Source: Oscillospiraceae bacterium
GTDB taxonomy: Bacteria > Bacillota > Clostridia > Oscillospirales > Oscillospiraceae
Assembly: GCA_910575265.1 (NCBI GenBank)
Contig: CAJTEA010000011.1
Location: forward strand, 53,571-117,570
Reading direction: 5' to 3'
DNA: 64,000 nt
The number at the start of each line of letters is the position of its first letter. The stretch's first letter is position 1. Below are positions 40,279-49,583 of this stretch, in pieces. The translations under genes and the position numbers were made by a program. The notes below the pieces were generated by a model, which saw nothing but the letters and a program-made list of their open reading frames with translations, was not told where the DNA came from and made no database searches.

Positions 40279-41317
40279 AATATTTTTCCTTTATCCATTG
40301 GTTTATTTGACAAGCAGCCCTGTATGTACCATATCCGTCTATCAAACTTTGTCCCAAAGCCCCCATCCGCCGCCGCACCGCCGCACTGTCAAGAACCGCA
40401 ACAGCTTTTGAAAACGTTCCGTCCTTTATCCTCTCTATTTCACCAATATTATAGGTCGTACCCAAACGGTGCATCTCATTTGCCAGCTCCCGCTGATCCT
40501 CTGCCAGCACCACGCTGATATTTGGGACACCACAGGCCGCAAGCTCATAGAGTGTGCTGCCGGACGCGGTAATAAACAGGTCCGCTTGCCGCATGCAATC
40601 CGCCATATCCGCCATATACAGCAGCTTTACGCAGGGATGTCTTGCGGCAACAGCGGTCAATTCCTCAATGTACTCTGGTTGAAAGGAAGGTCCTATAATG
40701 ATGTGGAACACGGCGGCTTCCCTGTCCCAGGAAAGGCAGGCTGAAATCAGTTTTTTGCACAGCCCCAGAGGATCAGCTCCGCCTGATGTGATGTAAATAT
40801 CCTGAATCCGCTTCCGAATCTCTTTTCGCCCCACATGCCGAAAACACCGCCTCAGCAGCGTATAAGACGGACCGCACAGTCGAATGGGAACCGTTTCATA
40901 GTCCCGTTCATCCGCATAGAGATTTCCGTTTATTACAACATCGACCGGCAAAGTATACTTTGCCAGGTCGTCGATTGCCGCCAGGCACTCCACATGGGGC
41001 CTCAATTTCTCAAAATATGCGGGAGTTGCTCCATAATGGTCAACAATCAGGCAGGATACTTTGTTTTCTTTCAGCACTTCGATCAATTCTTCCGCCTCAT
41101 CCTCAATGGACGGAAACGTATATTGCCCGGCACAATCATCCGTATAGGCATGTGTCAAATAGTGGACCGGAACCGCAACCGGCACTGTCACTTTATTTCC
41201 ACACACAAACAATACTTCACAGCCCTGGGCGGCAAATTCTTCCGCCAGCGCTCCGCACCGGATCAAATGGCCGGAGCCAATCGCCGCGCCGCAGTCCAAT
41301 CGAAATGCTATTTTCAT
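40271..41317 (-). CDS. pseG: UDP-sugar hydrolase of pseudaminic acid synthesis (PseG-like)
   Basis: Glycosyltransferase-fold hydrolase of 348 residues that releases UDP from UDP-2,4-diacetamido-2,4,6-trideoxy-altrose. The N-terminus AFRLDCGAAIGSGHLIRCGA is the PseG signature with the catalytic histidine in GSGH. LIVDHYGATPAYFE and ITSGGADPLGLCKKLI are further family motifs, and ITASGSTLYELAACGVPNIS binds the nucleotide. It lies downstream of PseB, PseC and PseI in the same locus, which strengthens the assignment. Confidence 0.85.
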   Translation of the reverse strand: MKIAFRLDCGAAIGSGHLIRCGALAEEFAAQGCEVLFVCGNKVTVPVAVPVHYLTHAYTDDCAGQYTFPSIEDEAEELIEVLKENKVSCLIVDHYGATPAYFEKLRPHVECLAAIDDLAKYTLPVDVVINGNLYADERDYETVPIRLCGPSYTLLRRCFRHVGRKEIRKRIQDIYITSGGADPLGLCKKLISACLSWDREAAVFHIIIGPSFQPEYIEELTAVAARHPCVKLLYMADMADCMRQADLFITASGSTLYELAACGVPNISVVLAEDQRELANEMHRLGTTYNIGEIERIKDGTFSKAVAVLDSAAVRRRMGALGQSLIDGYGTYRAACQINQWIKEKYYG

Positions 41318-41319
41318 AC

Positions 41320-42093
41320 TTATTTTAAAAATTCCTCCTGAAATGCTTTGAAATTTGTTTCCAACAGCATTTCTTTTTCTTTCGCGTCAAACTGATATTC
41401 CTCGCAAAACCAATTGAATGACTGTATGGAATCCTCCATAGATATGTAAGGATAATCTGAACCGTAGAAGGTCCGTTCACAGGACAGGTGCTTCAAAACA
41501 AACGCATAATTTTGAATCACAGACGAACCTTTCCAGAAAGGAAGTGTAAAGCTGATATCCATATATAAATTATCATATACATCCATCAAAGAATAAGCAT
41601 CCAAAACCCGAACCATCCCGCCATGGGCAAGAATCAGTGGATTCGTAAACCCATGCTCCAGGATATAGGCGGCTAACTCCACTCCGTTCGTATTGTAAAT
41701 ATCGGCCGAGCCATAGGCACAGCAGACTGTGAGCGTCATTCCAAATCCCTGCGCAATTTGGGCGAAGTCTGCCACCAGAGGATACTCCGCTCTCATGATG
41801 TGCTGCTCATACGGCAGCAGCTTGAGTATCCTTACTCCCGCTTGACGGCACGCCGCAATTTGCTCCTCCAAAACCGGTGCCGGAAGTCTCGGGTCCAGCA
41901 TACAGGACGGGATGATTTTTTCTCCAAAGTCCAGCTTGTAGAAGCCTCTTTCAAAATCATGGTCCCCGATCATATACAGGACAGCCTGCTTTATTCCATA
42001 TCCGCTTAATACCAGCTTTAATTCATCCAGCTCCTTTTGGGCATCTTCCATTGTTTCCGACTGAAAGGTATGGTGAATATGTGTGTCGATCAT
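41320..42093 (-). CDS. amidohydrolase-superfamily metal-dependent hydrolase
   Basis: TIM-barrel hydrolase of 257 residues. MIDTHIHHTF holds the first metal-binding HxH, LAHGGMVRVLD a later histidine, and FYGSDYPYIS the catalytic aspartate. This is the amidohydrolase-2 pattern shared by uronate isomerase-like and decarboxylase-like enzymes. It lies between a radical SAM gene and pseG, two bases from the latter. It may remove an amide or carboxyl group in the same tailoring pathway. Substrate unknown. Confidence 0.78.
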   Translation of the reverse strand: MIDTHIHHTFQSETMEDAQKELDELKLVLSGYGIKQAVLYMIGDHDFERGFYKLDFGEKIIPSCMLDPRLPAPVLEEQIAACRQAGVRILKLLPYEQHIMRAEYPLVADFAQIAQGFGMTLTVCCAYGSADIYNTNGVELAAYILEHGFTNPLILAHGGMVRVLDAYSLMDVYDNLYMDISFTLPFWKGSSVIQNYAFVLKHLSCERTFYGSDYPYISMEDSIQSFNWFCEEYQFDAKEKEMLLETNFKAFQEEFLK

Positions 42094-42113
42094 ACTAAGC
42101 TTCCCCTTTTGAA

Positions 42114-43256
42114 CTATTCCAATTCATCCCGAAATTCAGACAGGATATCGCTCCCGCCCGATCTCAGATATTCCAGAACCCGCTCTAAGAACGCTGTATC
42201 CTGCGGCCTGTCCCCCGCCACCTCGTTTGTCACCAGGCCGAGACGGATTGGGAAAGAGGTCTCCAGAAATCCACTGATACTCCCTCCAATCTGGCTCGTC
42301 CATGAGTTGCATCTTCCGCAGTGGTATCCAATGGAGTCCAGAAAATCCATATCTCCGGTTAATACCGCTTTCCGGAACCGAATTGCTTTCTCGGAATTTA
42401 TAATCTTATCTAAAGGTTCATTATTAACATTGCCGATTATGTACAGACTATCATAATCCAAGCCGCATGGATTAACCGTCCCATCTGAATTGATTTTTAT
42501 GTCAATCCAAGGATTTGCGCAACAAGAATACGACTCTTCGTGCTTTGTCAAATCAATTTTACCTGAGCCTGTCTGCATACTCAACAGCGGTCCCTCATAA
42601 TAGTTGTCAATTGGCATCTTACTCCAGAATTTACGTGTAACTTCCGCATATTTTGCACTATCTTCAAAATCCACCCGGCTTATTGTAATCAAGATTTTTG
42701 ATTCAGTCTGCCGTACTTCATAAATGAATTCCAAAATATTGCTTAACTCTCGTTCAAATTTTGAGCCGCGCATAATTTGTTCATTTGTTTCTTTGTCAAT
42801 ACTTTCAAAAGAAATCTGTACCCGACTGGGCGCACTTCGTATTAACCTCTTTCTGTTCTCTGCGTTCAAAGCGGAAGCGTTCGTAATAATTGACGCAAAT
42901 ACTTGATGTTCTGATGCGTATTGAACGATATCATAGATATGTGGATGCAGCAGCGGCTCACCATTTCCCAATAAAGATATATAGCTTCCCTTGGGCAACG
43001 CATTTATTATCTGCTGGATATGTTCCAGGCTGATATCATTATAGATACGGTTCATATTTTCTCGAACGCAAAAAGTACAATTGAAATTACAGCGGTTCGT
43101 CGGCTCAATATAAACGTTCAGCAGACTGTTCAGTTTGAGATCATCTTCCTGAATGTCTTCCGATTTCCTACTTTGTAACTTTAACAGGTCCTTTAACTCA
43201 TCGTACTTGTTCAAATACAGCTTGGTTATTTCCAGCGCACGGGATTTGTCAAACAT
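42114..43256 (-). CDS. radical SAM/SPASM enzyme
   Basis: Iron-sulfur enzyme of 380 residues. The CxxxCxxC motif is RCNFNCTFC (about residues 57-65), binding the radical-generating cluster. GNGEPLLHPH follows as the SAM-contact region. A SPASM-like C-terminal cysteine group is visible in YSCCANPWIDI, NPCGLDYDS and YHCGRCNSW, so auxiliary clusters are likely. It is AT-rich compared with core genes in the window. Its position beside an ATP-grasp, aldolase and methyltransferase suggests a radical-based step in a tailoring pathway. Confidence 0.88.
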   Translation of the reverse strand: MFDKSRALEITKLYLNKYDELKDLLKLQSRKSEDIQEDDLKLNSLLNVYIEPTNRCNFNCTFCVRENMNRIYNDISLEHIQQIINALPKGSYISLLGNGEPLLHPHIYDIVQYASEHQVFASIITNASALNAENRKRLIRSAPSRVQISFESIDKETNEQIMRGSKFERELSNILEFIYEVRQTESKILITISRVDFEDSAKYAEVTRKFWSKMPIDNYYEGPLLSMQTGSGKIDLTKHEESYSCCANPWIDIKINSDGTVNPCGLDYDSLYIIGNVNNEPLDKIINSEKAIRFRKAVLTGDMDFLDSIGYHCGRCNSWTSQIGGSISGFLETSFPIRLGLVTNEVAGDRPQDTAFLERVLEYLRSGGSDILSEFRDELE

Positions 43257-43260
43257 AATG

Positions 43261-43893
43261 TTACCTCTCTAAAATAATCATAAATTCTTTTTGGGGAATT
43301 GGAGCGTAATTGTGAATCAACCGGACGTTAGGGGTAAGTTCAAACGCAAGATCCAAAACATCCTTGGGGGAGTGGTAATAAACCGTGTCCTCCGGCGGGT
43401 AATCCGGAGTATAAATCGTACTCAAAAAATCTACAACCAATCCCTTCTTTGCTTTTATAAAGGCTGTTTGCAGAAATTTCCTGGTATAAGACAGATTATC
43501 CGACAGCTTAAAATTCATGGTTCCATTTGAAATAACATAATCCACTTCAGGAAGCTGCTCCGGCTGACGCATGAAGTCACAACAAATAAATTGTGCCTCC
43601 GGATAAGTTTCTTGATTGTGAGCAATAAACTGCTCCATCAGGTCTACGCCAATATAATGGTCCGGAAGACGCTCCATAGCCGCCAGATATTTCCAAAAAT
43701 CAGCAAAGCCACAACCTATGTCCATCAAGGTACTGCCGGCAAAATCAATCTGCTCAGTCATAACCTGGAAACGTGTAAGCTGATCCTCCTTGCTTCCCCA
43801 CCCCAATGTTCTGGGGGAAACTCCCATTTCCGCAAAGCGCCTCCCATAGCGCTCTTTCGCCGATTTCGCGACAGATTCCAAAAAATCGTTCAT
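43261..43893 (-). CDS. class I SAM-dependent methyltransferase
   Basis: Rossmann-fold methyltransferase of 210 residues. STLMDIGCGFADFWKYLA is the SAM-binding motif I, IGVDLMEQFIA motif post I, and VDYVISNGTMNF motif II. The class cannot reveal whether oxygen, nitrogen or carbon is methylated. It is four bases before the radical SAM gene in transcription order and so belongs to the same operon. Confidence 0.85.
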   Translation of the reverse strand: MNDFLESVAKSAKERYGRRFAEMGVSPRTLGWGSKEDQLTRFQVMTEQIDFAGSTLMDIGCGFADFWKYLAAMERLPDHYIGVDLMEQFIAHNQETYPEAQFICCDFMRQPEQLPEVDYVISNGTMNFKLSDNLSYTRKFLQTAFIKAKKGLVVDFLSTIYTPDYPPEDTVYYHSPKDVLDLAFELTPNVRLIHNYAPIPQKEFMIILER

Positions 43894-43896
43894 CCT

Positions 43897-44538
43897 CTAT
43901 CCCTCACATAAATACTTTTTCAGGCATACTGTCTCAAAGGTTGTCCATTTTTTTCGATCAATACAGTCAAACCAGATATCTTCCTGCTCCTCAATTTGCT
44001 CCAGACTGTTTAAAAACTCCTTTGTATGAAACTCCTTCGGAATAATGACGACTCCGCCGTCATCGCAGACAGCGATAGCGCCATTCAGCCGGTCTACTTT
44101 TTCCCTTCGGATTTCTTCCGAAATGTCCGGAAAATCTTTTGTGTGAAAACATCCTTCCGGATTAAATCCACGGCACCAGACCGAATAATTCTCTTTTATA
44201 ATATTTCTGGCATCACGGATGCTGCCATTCACAACAATGGCAGCGGCCTGCTGGTAAAGCAGCACAAACTTGGATACAAGCTCACCAATTGGCGCGCGGT
44301 CCCCGCAGTCAAATGTATCAATAAGCAGGACCGCCTTTTCCGGAATCGTTTGTATGTCCTCATGAACTTTCCAACTGCTTCCGCCGCTCGCATATGTATA
44401 AAATACTTCTCCTACACAGAAGTGCCCTCGATTGACCGCTTTGATCCCTTGGAGACAGCCTGTCTTTCCCAAGCAATCCGCCACCTCTGTTGTAGATACT
44501 TTGTTTTTTTCAATATACCGTATCAGTTGATTTTTCAT
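43897..44538 (-). CDS. RraA-family protein (possible class II aldolase)
   Basis: Protein of 213 residues in the RraA/HMG-aldolase family. GELVSKFVLLYQQAAAIVVN and then GSIRDARNI give the conserved GxxRD-type metal and substrate site of class II pyruvate aldolases, and VWCRGFNPEG matches the following conserved loop. RNase E inhibition is unlikely here because key context differs and the gene is in a sugar locus. It probably cleaves or forms a carbon-carbon bond involving pyruvate or oxaloacetate, but the substrate is not known. Confidence 0.82.
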   Translation of the reverse strand: MKNQLIRYIEKNKVSTTEVADCLGKTGCLQGIKAVNRGHFCVGEVFYTYASGGSSWKVHEDIQTIPEKAVLLIDTFDCGDRAPIGELVSKFVLLYQQAAAIVVNGSIRDARNIIKENYSVWCRGFNPEGCFHTKDFPDISEEIRREKVDRLNGAIAVCDDGGVVIIPKEFHTKEFLNSLEQIEEQEDIWFDCIDRKKWTTFETVCLKKYLCEG

Positions 44539-45746
44539 ATATGATCTCCCGCACTTTTATAAAACGTGCATTCCTCCTGTGAATATCCAATCTCATGTTC
44601 CAGGTTTTTTGCCCGGGTTTTCATTTCCTCAAAATCTGTTCCCTCAAAAATCGCTACCCCGACACGGCCAGTCGCGTTTTTGATTGGCCCATCCGCGCTG
44701 CCGCTGTATTGGTTCATATGAAACGCTAACAAATGTTCCTTCGCCTCACCAATCACATCAACAGCATTTCGGCTCCCATGAGGTTCTATAAAGTACATCA
44801 GGACTTTTCTGTCCGCGGCGTCAATCTTCAGCGTTTTTTCAGCTCCAAGCGCATGGTCAATATAGAAATCCATGAGGTCCACAGACTTAATACAGGGGAG
44901 AATGGTATTGGAAGTGGTAACGCCACCGCCTCTGTTTGCGATTTCCACAAGCCAAAATTTCCCGCTCTTCCTTTCCAGCAAATATTCGATGTGAATGAAC
45001 CCGTACGAAATACCTATCTCCGCAACAATTTTCGCGGAATTCTCCTCCAACTGAGCAAATTGTTCTTTTGTCAACAGCCCTGGATAATACAGCGCCTTAG
45101 CGACTGTTGTTCGGTCTGAATAGACCTCTCTTGTTCCGGCCGAAAGGAACGTAAAGCCGCCTTTATGGCAATAGCCGTCCACATTAACAACGCTTCCATT
45201 GATATACTCTTCCGCGATGACCAGCCTGGAGTGAGAATTTTTAACCGCCTCAAACCAGGATTCCCGCAGTTCCTGGTCCGAATGGACCACGCAGACACCT
45301 ATACTGCCTCTGTTGTCCACCGGCTTTATTACAATCGGATAACCTCGCTCAGCGGCAAATTGCCGTGCCTGCTCCCAGGACCAGCAAAGGGTATACTCCG
45401 GCTGCAAGATGCCGCAGCTTGTTCCACACTGCCGCTGTAAAAATTTGTTGTTTGTAATGGTCAACGCTTTCAGTGATGGGCCAGGCAGGTGATACTTTTC
45501 TGTCAGATAGGCCACCGCGTACATAGAGTAATCACACTCATCCGCCAGGACCGCGTCCGGTTTTTCCTTCTGGAAAATCTTTTCCAGTTCATCCAAATCC
45601 CGGCTGTCCACACGATAAATCACATCCGCCGGAATTTCTCCGCTCCAACTGGTCGTCGCGACCACCGCAAAGCCCTTTTCCTTCGCCTTGTAAACCAGCG
45701 GGAGCTGTTCCCAGCCGACGCCGATCAGCATAATTTTTCTACTCAT
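44535..45746 (-). CDS. ATP-grasp carboxylate-amine ligase
   Basis: ATP-dependent ligase of 403 residues. IVIKPVDNRGSIGVCVV is the glycine-rich ATP loop, LVIAEEYINGSVVNVDGYCH follows, and FWLVEIANRGGG holds the Mg-binding site. Such enzymes join a carboxylate to an amine through an acyl phosphate. The ATG at 45746 overlaps the pseI stop and has GGAGG six bases upstream. Its place right after pseI suggests it adds an acid or amino acid to an amino group on the nonulosonic acid, which is inference. Confidence 0.85.
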   Translation of the reverse strand: MSRKIMLIGVGWEQLPLVYKAKEKGFAVVATTSWSGEIPADVIYRVDSRDLDELEKIFQKEKPDAVLADECDYSMYAVAYLTEKYHLPGPSLKALTITNNKFLQRQCGTSCGILQPEYTLCWSWEQARQFAAERGYPIVIKPVDNRGSIGVCVVHSDQELRESWFEAVKNSHSRLVIAEEYINGSVVNVDGYCHKGGFTFLSAGTREVYSDRTTVAKALYYPGLLTKEQFAQLEENSAKIVAEIGISYGFIHIEYLLERKSGKFWLVEIANRGGGVTTSNTILPCIKSVDLMDFYIDHALGAEKTLKIDAADRKVLMYFIEPHGSRNAVDVIGEAKEHLLAFHMNQYSGSADGPIKNATGRVGVAIFEGTDFEEMKTRAKNLEHEIGYSQEECTFYKSAGDHI

Positions 45747-46767
45747 AGTCGTCCTCCACACAGTCCGCTGTAATCGGGTCGTCCCGCTTCACCGCGTGTC
45801 TGATTTTACGTCCGATCAGCGCGTCACAGTCCCAAGCGGACAGACCGCCGCCTGTTTTCAGCCGTCTGAAATAGATGTCATCTCTTCGCAAAACCGCCCC
45901 GCAGGCAAGGTCCGTTCGGGCGAACGGATACTCTATCAAGCTGTCACGAAAATCCCGCTCAAAGAGCGTCAACTCTTCCTTTTTCCCGTCCCCCAGCGCA
46001 GATTCAACCTCCCGGATTTGTGAAATCATCTCTTTGAACTCCGGTATTTCCAGCGCGAAATGGTGGTCCGGCCCGGACTGTTCGCGGGAGAATGTAATAT
46101 GCTTTTCAATCACACTGGCTCCCCGAGCCACAGCCGCGACCGCGACAGCCCACCCCAAGGTATGGTCTGATACGCCGACAGGCAGACGGAATCTCTCCCG
46201 GAGCGTATCCATGAAGCGCAGATTCGCGTCTCGCGGGGCAGTCGGATAGTTGGAAACACAATGCAGCAGCAACAGGTTATCTTTGCTCCCTTCGGCTGTG
46301 AAGCGGTCTACTGCCCGGCTGATTTCCGGGATCTCACAGTATCCAGTTGACATAATGACAGGCAGTTCTGTCCGCGCGACCGCGTCGATGATCTGGGGAA
46401 AGCCATAGGTCTGCGGCGACGCAACCTTCATCAGCCGCGCCCCGCGGTCCGCCAAAAGCTGTACCGCCTCAAGATAAGTAGGCGCGCTGAAGCAAAGTAC
46501 ATTTTTTTGCGCAGCCCTCGCGAACAGCGGCGCGTACCATTCCTCGTTCAGCTTTATTTGTTCAAACAACGCCTGATCATCCCGCGTAATCTGTTGAGGA
46601 TGAACCAGTCGGTCCGGCCGGATAGACTGAAATTTAACCGCCTGTGCCCCGCTCTCAGCCGCCGCGTCAATCAAATCCAAAGCACAGCTTAAATCCTGAT
46701 TGTGATTTGAGCCAATTTCCGCAATGACAAAGGTATATCCATCCACTAATACAGAATTCCATGCCAT
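45739..46767 (-). CDS. pseI: pseudaminic-acid-type synthase (NeuB family)
   Basis: Condenses phosphoenolpyruvate with a 6-deoxy-amino hexose to make a nine-carbon nonulosonic acid. The 342-residue protein has the NeuB barrel: FVIAEIGSNHNQDLSCALDL, AVKFQSIRPDRL, IMSTGYCEIPEIS, SDHTLGWAVAVAAVARGASV and IEKHITFSREQSGPDHHFAL. A C-terminal antifreeze-like SAF domain follows (about 275-335). The ATG at 46767 has GAGGT eight bases upstream; a TTG five codons earlier overlaps the preceding gene. PseI is chosen over NeuB or LegI because PseB, PseC and PseG are nearby. Confidence 0.9.
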   Translation of the reverse strand: MAWNSVLVDGYTFVIAEIGSNHNQDLSCALDLIDAAAESGAQAVKFQSIRPDRLVHPQQITRDDQALFEQIKLNEEWYAPLFARAAQKNVLCFSAPTYLEAVQLLADRGARLMKVASPQTYGFPQIIDAVARTELPVIMSTGYCEIPEISRAVDRFTAEGSKDNLLLLHCVSNYPTAPRDANLRFMDTLRERFRLPVGVSDHTLGWAVAVAAVARGASVIEKHITFSREQSGPDHHFALEIPEFKEMISQIREVESALGDGKKEELTLFERDFRDSLIEYPFARTDLACGAVLRRDDIYFRRLKTGGGLSAWDCDALIGRKIRHAVKRDDPITADCVEDDYE

Positions 46768-46778
46768 CGGTCCGCACC

Positions 46779-48095
46779 TCAATTCAAGCGTTCAAATCCA
46801 CTGTGACAGATGTCCCCATCTAAACAACTCAGTATATCCCGGTTTTCTCTCATCAGATTTGCGATCTTCTGAAAAACAACACCGCATGCTTCGTCATAGG
46901 CTTTTATTTTTTTTTCTGTATGCGCGATCGAAGCATAAAAGCCAGTTCCAGCTAAAAAGCCAAGTTTCAACATTTCCTGTGTAAAATACGTTTTAACCGC
47001 CAATGGATCCACATCATCAATCGCGAAATGACACATTGGGTCAATACCACCAATGTGGATGTGAAGATGATTCTGATCCGCATTCTTCCGCCACAGCGCT
47101 TTCACAGTACGTCCTGTGCTGACCAGCGTTTCCGCCACACGATTCTCCCTGAAATATCGGACCGCCGCCAATGTGGCCGCCAGCGCGACCCGTTCGGTCC
47201 AATAGGTACTGCTGATAAAGGAATCCTGGGCGGCGGACATAACCTCGCCCTTTCCAATCACCGCGGAAAGCGGATAGCCGTTTGTCATGGCCTTCGCGAA
47301 CACCGCGATATCCGGAGTCACGCCAAGCCGGAGATGACTGCCCCCCGCGCACAAACGGAACCCGGCGGAAACCTCATCAAAAATGAGTGCGATCCCACGC
47401 CGCTGTGTGACATCCCGGATTTTTCGCAAAAATCCGTCCTCCGGGTCGTCATTTCGAATTGGTTCCATTACAACAGCGGCGATTTGTCCCTCATATTCCC
47501 GTATCAGCGCCTCGAACTCCGCAAAATCGTTATAGCGGAAAATCCGATTGCTTCCCGCCAGCCCCTGAGGAACACCGGCCGGTTCCAGACCCTTTAAGTG
47601 GACCTGGGCCAGAGGATCCCCTTTTACCAGATTAGCGGCCAGATACCAATCCGTCCAGCCATGATAGCCACACACCAGAACAATGTCTTTTTTCGCGGCG
47701 GCTCTTGCGATACGGACGGCAATCGCCATTGCCTCACCACCGGTTTTCGAATAGCGCACCATATCCGCCCATGGATGCAGGTCAATCAACTCACGGGCCA
47801 GTTCCACTTCCTCGGGCGCGTTCAGGGTACACATACCCGATTTATCAATCGCGTCCTTCGCCGCGGCGTCTACCGGGTCAAAGGCATAGCCCAGTACGTT
47901 CGCTCCAACCCCCATTATACTGAAATCATAGTAGTGCTTCCGGTCCAGATCCCATACCTCGCAGCCCTTCGCGGAGGAGTAATAGCAGGGCCAGCTCTGG
48001 GGCGCCCACATTTCCGGTCTTTTGCTCAGCAACTGGGTTCCACCTGGTATTCTGGTTTTTGCCTCCTCGTATAATCGCCAGCCTGTATTCATCAT
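46779..48095 (-). CDS. class III PLP-dependent aminotransferase (GSA-aminomutase-like)
   Basis: Pyridoxal-phosphate enzyme of 438 residues. VRYSKTGGEAMAIAVRIARA binds cofactor, LVCGYHGWTDW and VVMEPIRND are family motifs, LIFDEVSAGFR holds the cofactor aspartate, and FAKAMTNGYPLSAVIG carries the Schiff-base lysine. It resembles glutamate-1-semialdehyde aminomutase but lies with PseI and SpsF-like genes rather than haem genes, as seen in other surface-sugar loci. It may aminate or epimerise an intermediate of the nonulosonate route. A G-rich ribosome binding site precedes the start. Confidence 0.88.
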   Translation of the reverse strand: MMNTGWRLYEEAKTRIPGGTQLLSKRPEMWAPQSWPCYYSSAKGCEVWDLDRKHYYDFSIMGVGANVLGYAFDPVDAAAKDAIDKSGMCTLNAPEEVELARELIDLHPWADMVRYSKTGGEAMAIAVRIARAAAKKDIVLVCGYHGWTDWYLAANLVKGDPLAQVHLKGLEPAGVPQGLAGSNRIFRYNDFAEFEALIREYEGQIAAVVMEPIRNDDPEDGFLRKIRDVTQRRGIALIFDEVSAGFRLCAGGSHLRLGVTPDIAVFAKAMTNGYPLSAVIGKGEVMSAAQDSFISSTYWTERVALAATLAAVRYFRENRVAETLVSTGRTVKALWRKNADQNHLHIHIGGIDPMCHFAIDDVDPLAVKTYFTQEMLKLGFLAGTGFYASIAHTEKKIKAYDEACGVVFQKIANLMRENRDILSCLDGDICHSGFERLN

Positions 48096-48103
48096 AATCC
48101 CCC

Positions 48104-48874
48104 CTATTCAACCACTTCTACGATTCGATCGTTCCGAAGCGATATTTGCATGCCCTCATTACGCTCATATTTCTGATTGATTTGCCGTAATTCCGGCTTT
48201 TCCTCCAAATAGGCCAAAATATCCTCTGTTACAAAGTCTTCTTTTCCCAACGACGCAAAATGCTCATAAAGCCGCCGGATCAGGGTATAATCCTCTTCCT
48301 CATCAATCGTCCAGCGCTGGTCTGATATATCAGGAATTGGACAAACAAAATCCTGTAACTGAAATTCTTCCCTATGGGTCCGTATATAATATGTAACATG
48401 TTCCCTTTCAGAGGCCATTCTGGCCTTCTTCCAGATTTTTTTCAGCGCCGAGAATTTTACAATCTCAATATCTAACCCATCCGGGAAGGTTTCGGTCAAT
48501 TCAGACATGTAGTCCGTTTCAGGTTTTAACTGTTCAATGGCCAAATCAATATAACGCCAGTCAATTACCGGACAGTCCGCTGTAATTCGGATCACGTATT
48601 CCGGCTGAAACAGACGGGCGCACTGGTAGTATCGGTCTAACACGTCCTCCTCAGAACCCACAAAAATCCGCGTGTCTGTTTGGGCGCACAGCTCAATTAA
48701 AGGCAGATTGTTTTTATCCACCGACGTTACCACAACAATATCGTCAATTTCGCGGCTCCTCCGTACCCGTTCCACAACCCGTTCCAGCACGGTCCTGCCT
48801 GCCAGGTCCTTCAAAACCTTGGACGGCAGACGCCTGGAACCGCATCTCGCCTGAATCAATACAAGATATTTCAT
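48104..48874 (-). CDS. SpsF-like cytidylyltransferase (CMP-nonulosonate synthetase)
   Basis: Nucleotidyltransferase of 256 residues. LVLIQARCGSRRLPSKVLKD is the CTP-binding N-terminus of the CTP-transferase-3 family, and RITADCPVIDWRYIDLAI the metal-binding region (DCP). The family includes NeuA, KdsB and SpsF. Located just upstream of the aminotransferase and pseI, it probably activates the nonulosonic acid to its CMP form, the PseF role. The last 20 residues are a short extension of unknown use. Confidence 0.85.
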   Translation of the reverse strand: MKYLVLIQARCGSRRLPSKVLKDLAGRTVLERVVERVRRSREIDDIVVVTSVDKNNLPLIELCAQTDTRIFVGSEEDVLDRYYQCARLFQPEYVIRITADCPVIDWRYIDLAIEQLKPETDYMSELTETFPDGLDIEIVKFSALKKIWKKARMASEREHVTYYIRTHREEFQLQDFVCPIPDISDQRWTIDEEEDYTLIRRLYEHFASLGKEDFVTEDILAYLEEKPELRQINQKYERNEGMQISLRNDRIVEVVE

Positions 48875-48876
48875 AG

Positions 48877-49576
48877 TTACCCTTCTTTGATAAGCTGATA
48901 CACATCTTCTATGTGCTCTTTGTATAAAATGCTGCTGGATACCCGCTCCTGAATCGTTGGGTCAAAAGACATGGACGCACCGGAATAGGTCGTTTTTTCA
49001 ATTAGCGTATAACTGGGGTCACCTGCAAACAGCTTTGTGTAATCAGATTTATAGGTATATATGTTTGGATTATGCTTATAAGCCCCTTTTACAAGAGATT
49101 GGCACATCAAAATCTTCCATTACCAAAAAACCGCCCCGCTTTAAAACACGATCTGCTTCTGCGGCTGTCTTTAAAAGATAACTGCGGTCCACACAGTACA
49201 TAAAGAATCCCAGTATGACAAAATCCATGCTGTTCTATTCAAAAGGCAGGTAATCTGAAGTGCCCTGAACCAGCTCCACCGCCGTGATCTTCTTTGATAA
49301 CAGATTCTTTCTTCCAAATTCGACTGCCTCCATCGAAGGCTCCACTCCATAACACTTCAGCCCAAATTTTTGATTCAAGTACATCAGATTGAATCCGTAA
49401 TCACACCCAATCTCCAGCACAGATTTTTTCTCCGATTCTTGAAGGAGTTCAGGATTCTTATCCAAGAATCCTGAAAGGAACTGGGTTCCTTTTGCGCAGG
49501 AGACCCTATTGGGGTTAAAATTTCTTCTAAAGTGAGCGTCTCCTTCACTCCGCAAAAACAGTTCTTTCGCATCCAT
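48877..49576 (-). pseudogene. methyltransferase gene broken by a nonsense codon and a frameshift
   Basis: The N-terminal part (ATG at 49576) reads KSVLEIGCDYGFNLMYLNQ, a class I SAM-binding motif, and stops at a TAG (49235-49237). The same frame continues after the TAG with NSMDFVILGFFMYCVDRSYL and RVLKRGGFLVMEDFDVP, clearly coding. Near 49095-49105 one base must be gained or lost to continue into SLVKGAYKHNPNIYTYKSDY, which ends at 48877. Two independent lesions argue for a genuine pseudogene in this locus, although sequencing error cannot be excluded. Confidence 0.8.
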
Positions 49577-49583
49577 ATTACTG

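Noticed and set aside
43897..44538. Annotation as ribonuclease E activity regulator RraA
   Set aside because: The context is a sugar operon in a Firmicute-like genome, and the GxxRD site fits the aldolase members of the family better.
49235..49237. Possible recoding of TAG (for example pyrrolysine) in the methyltransferase gene
   Set aside because: A second lesion, a frameshift near 49095-49105, lies in the same gene and no pyl genes are seen, so ordinary decay is simpler.
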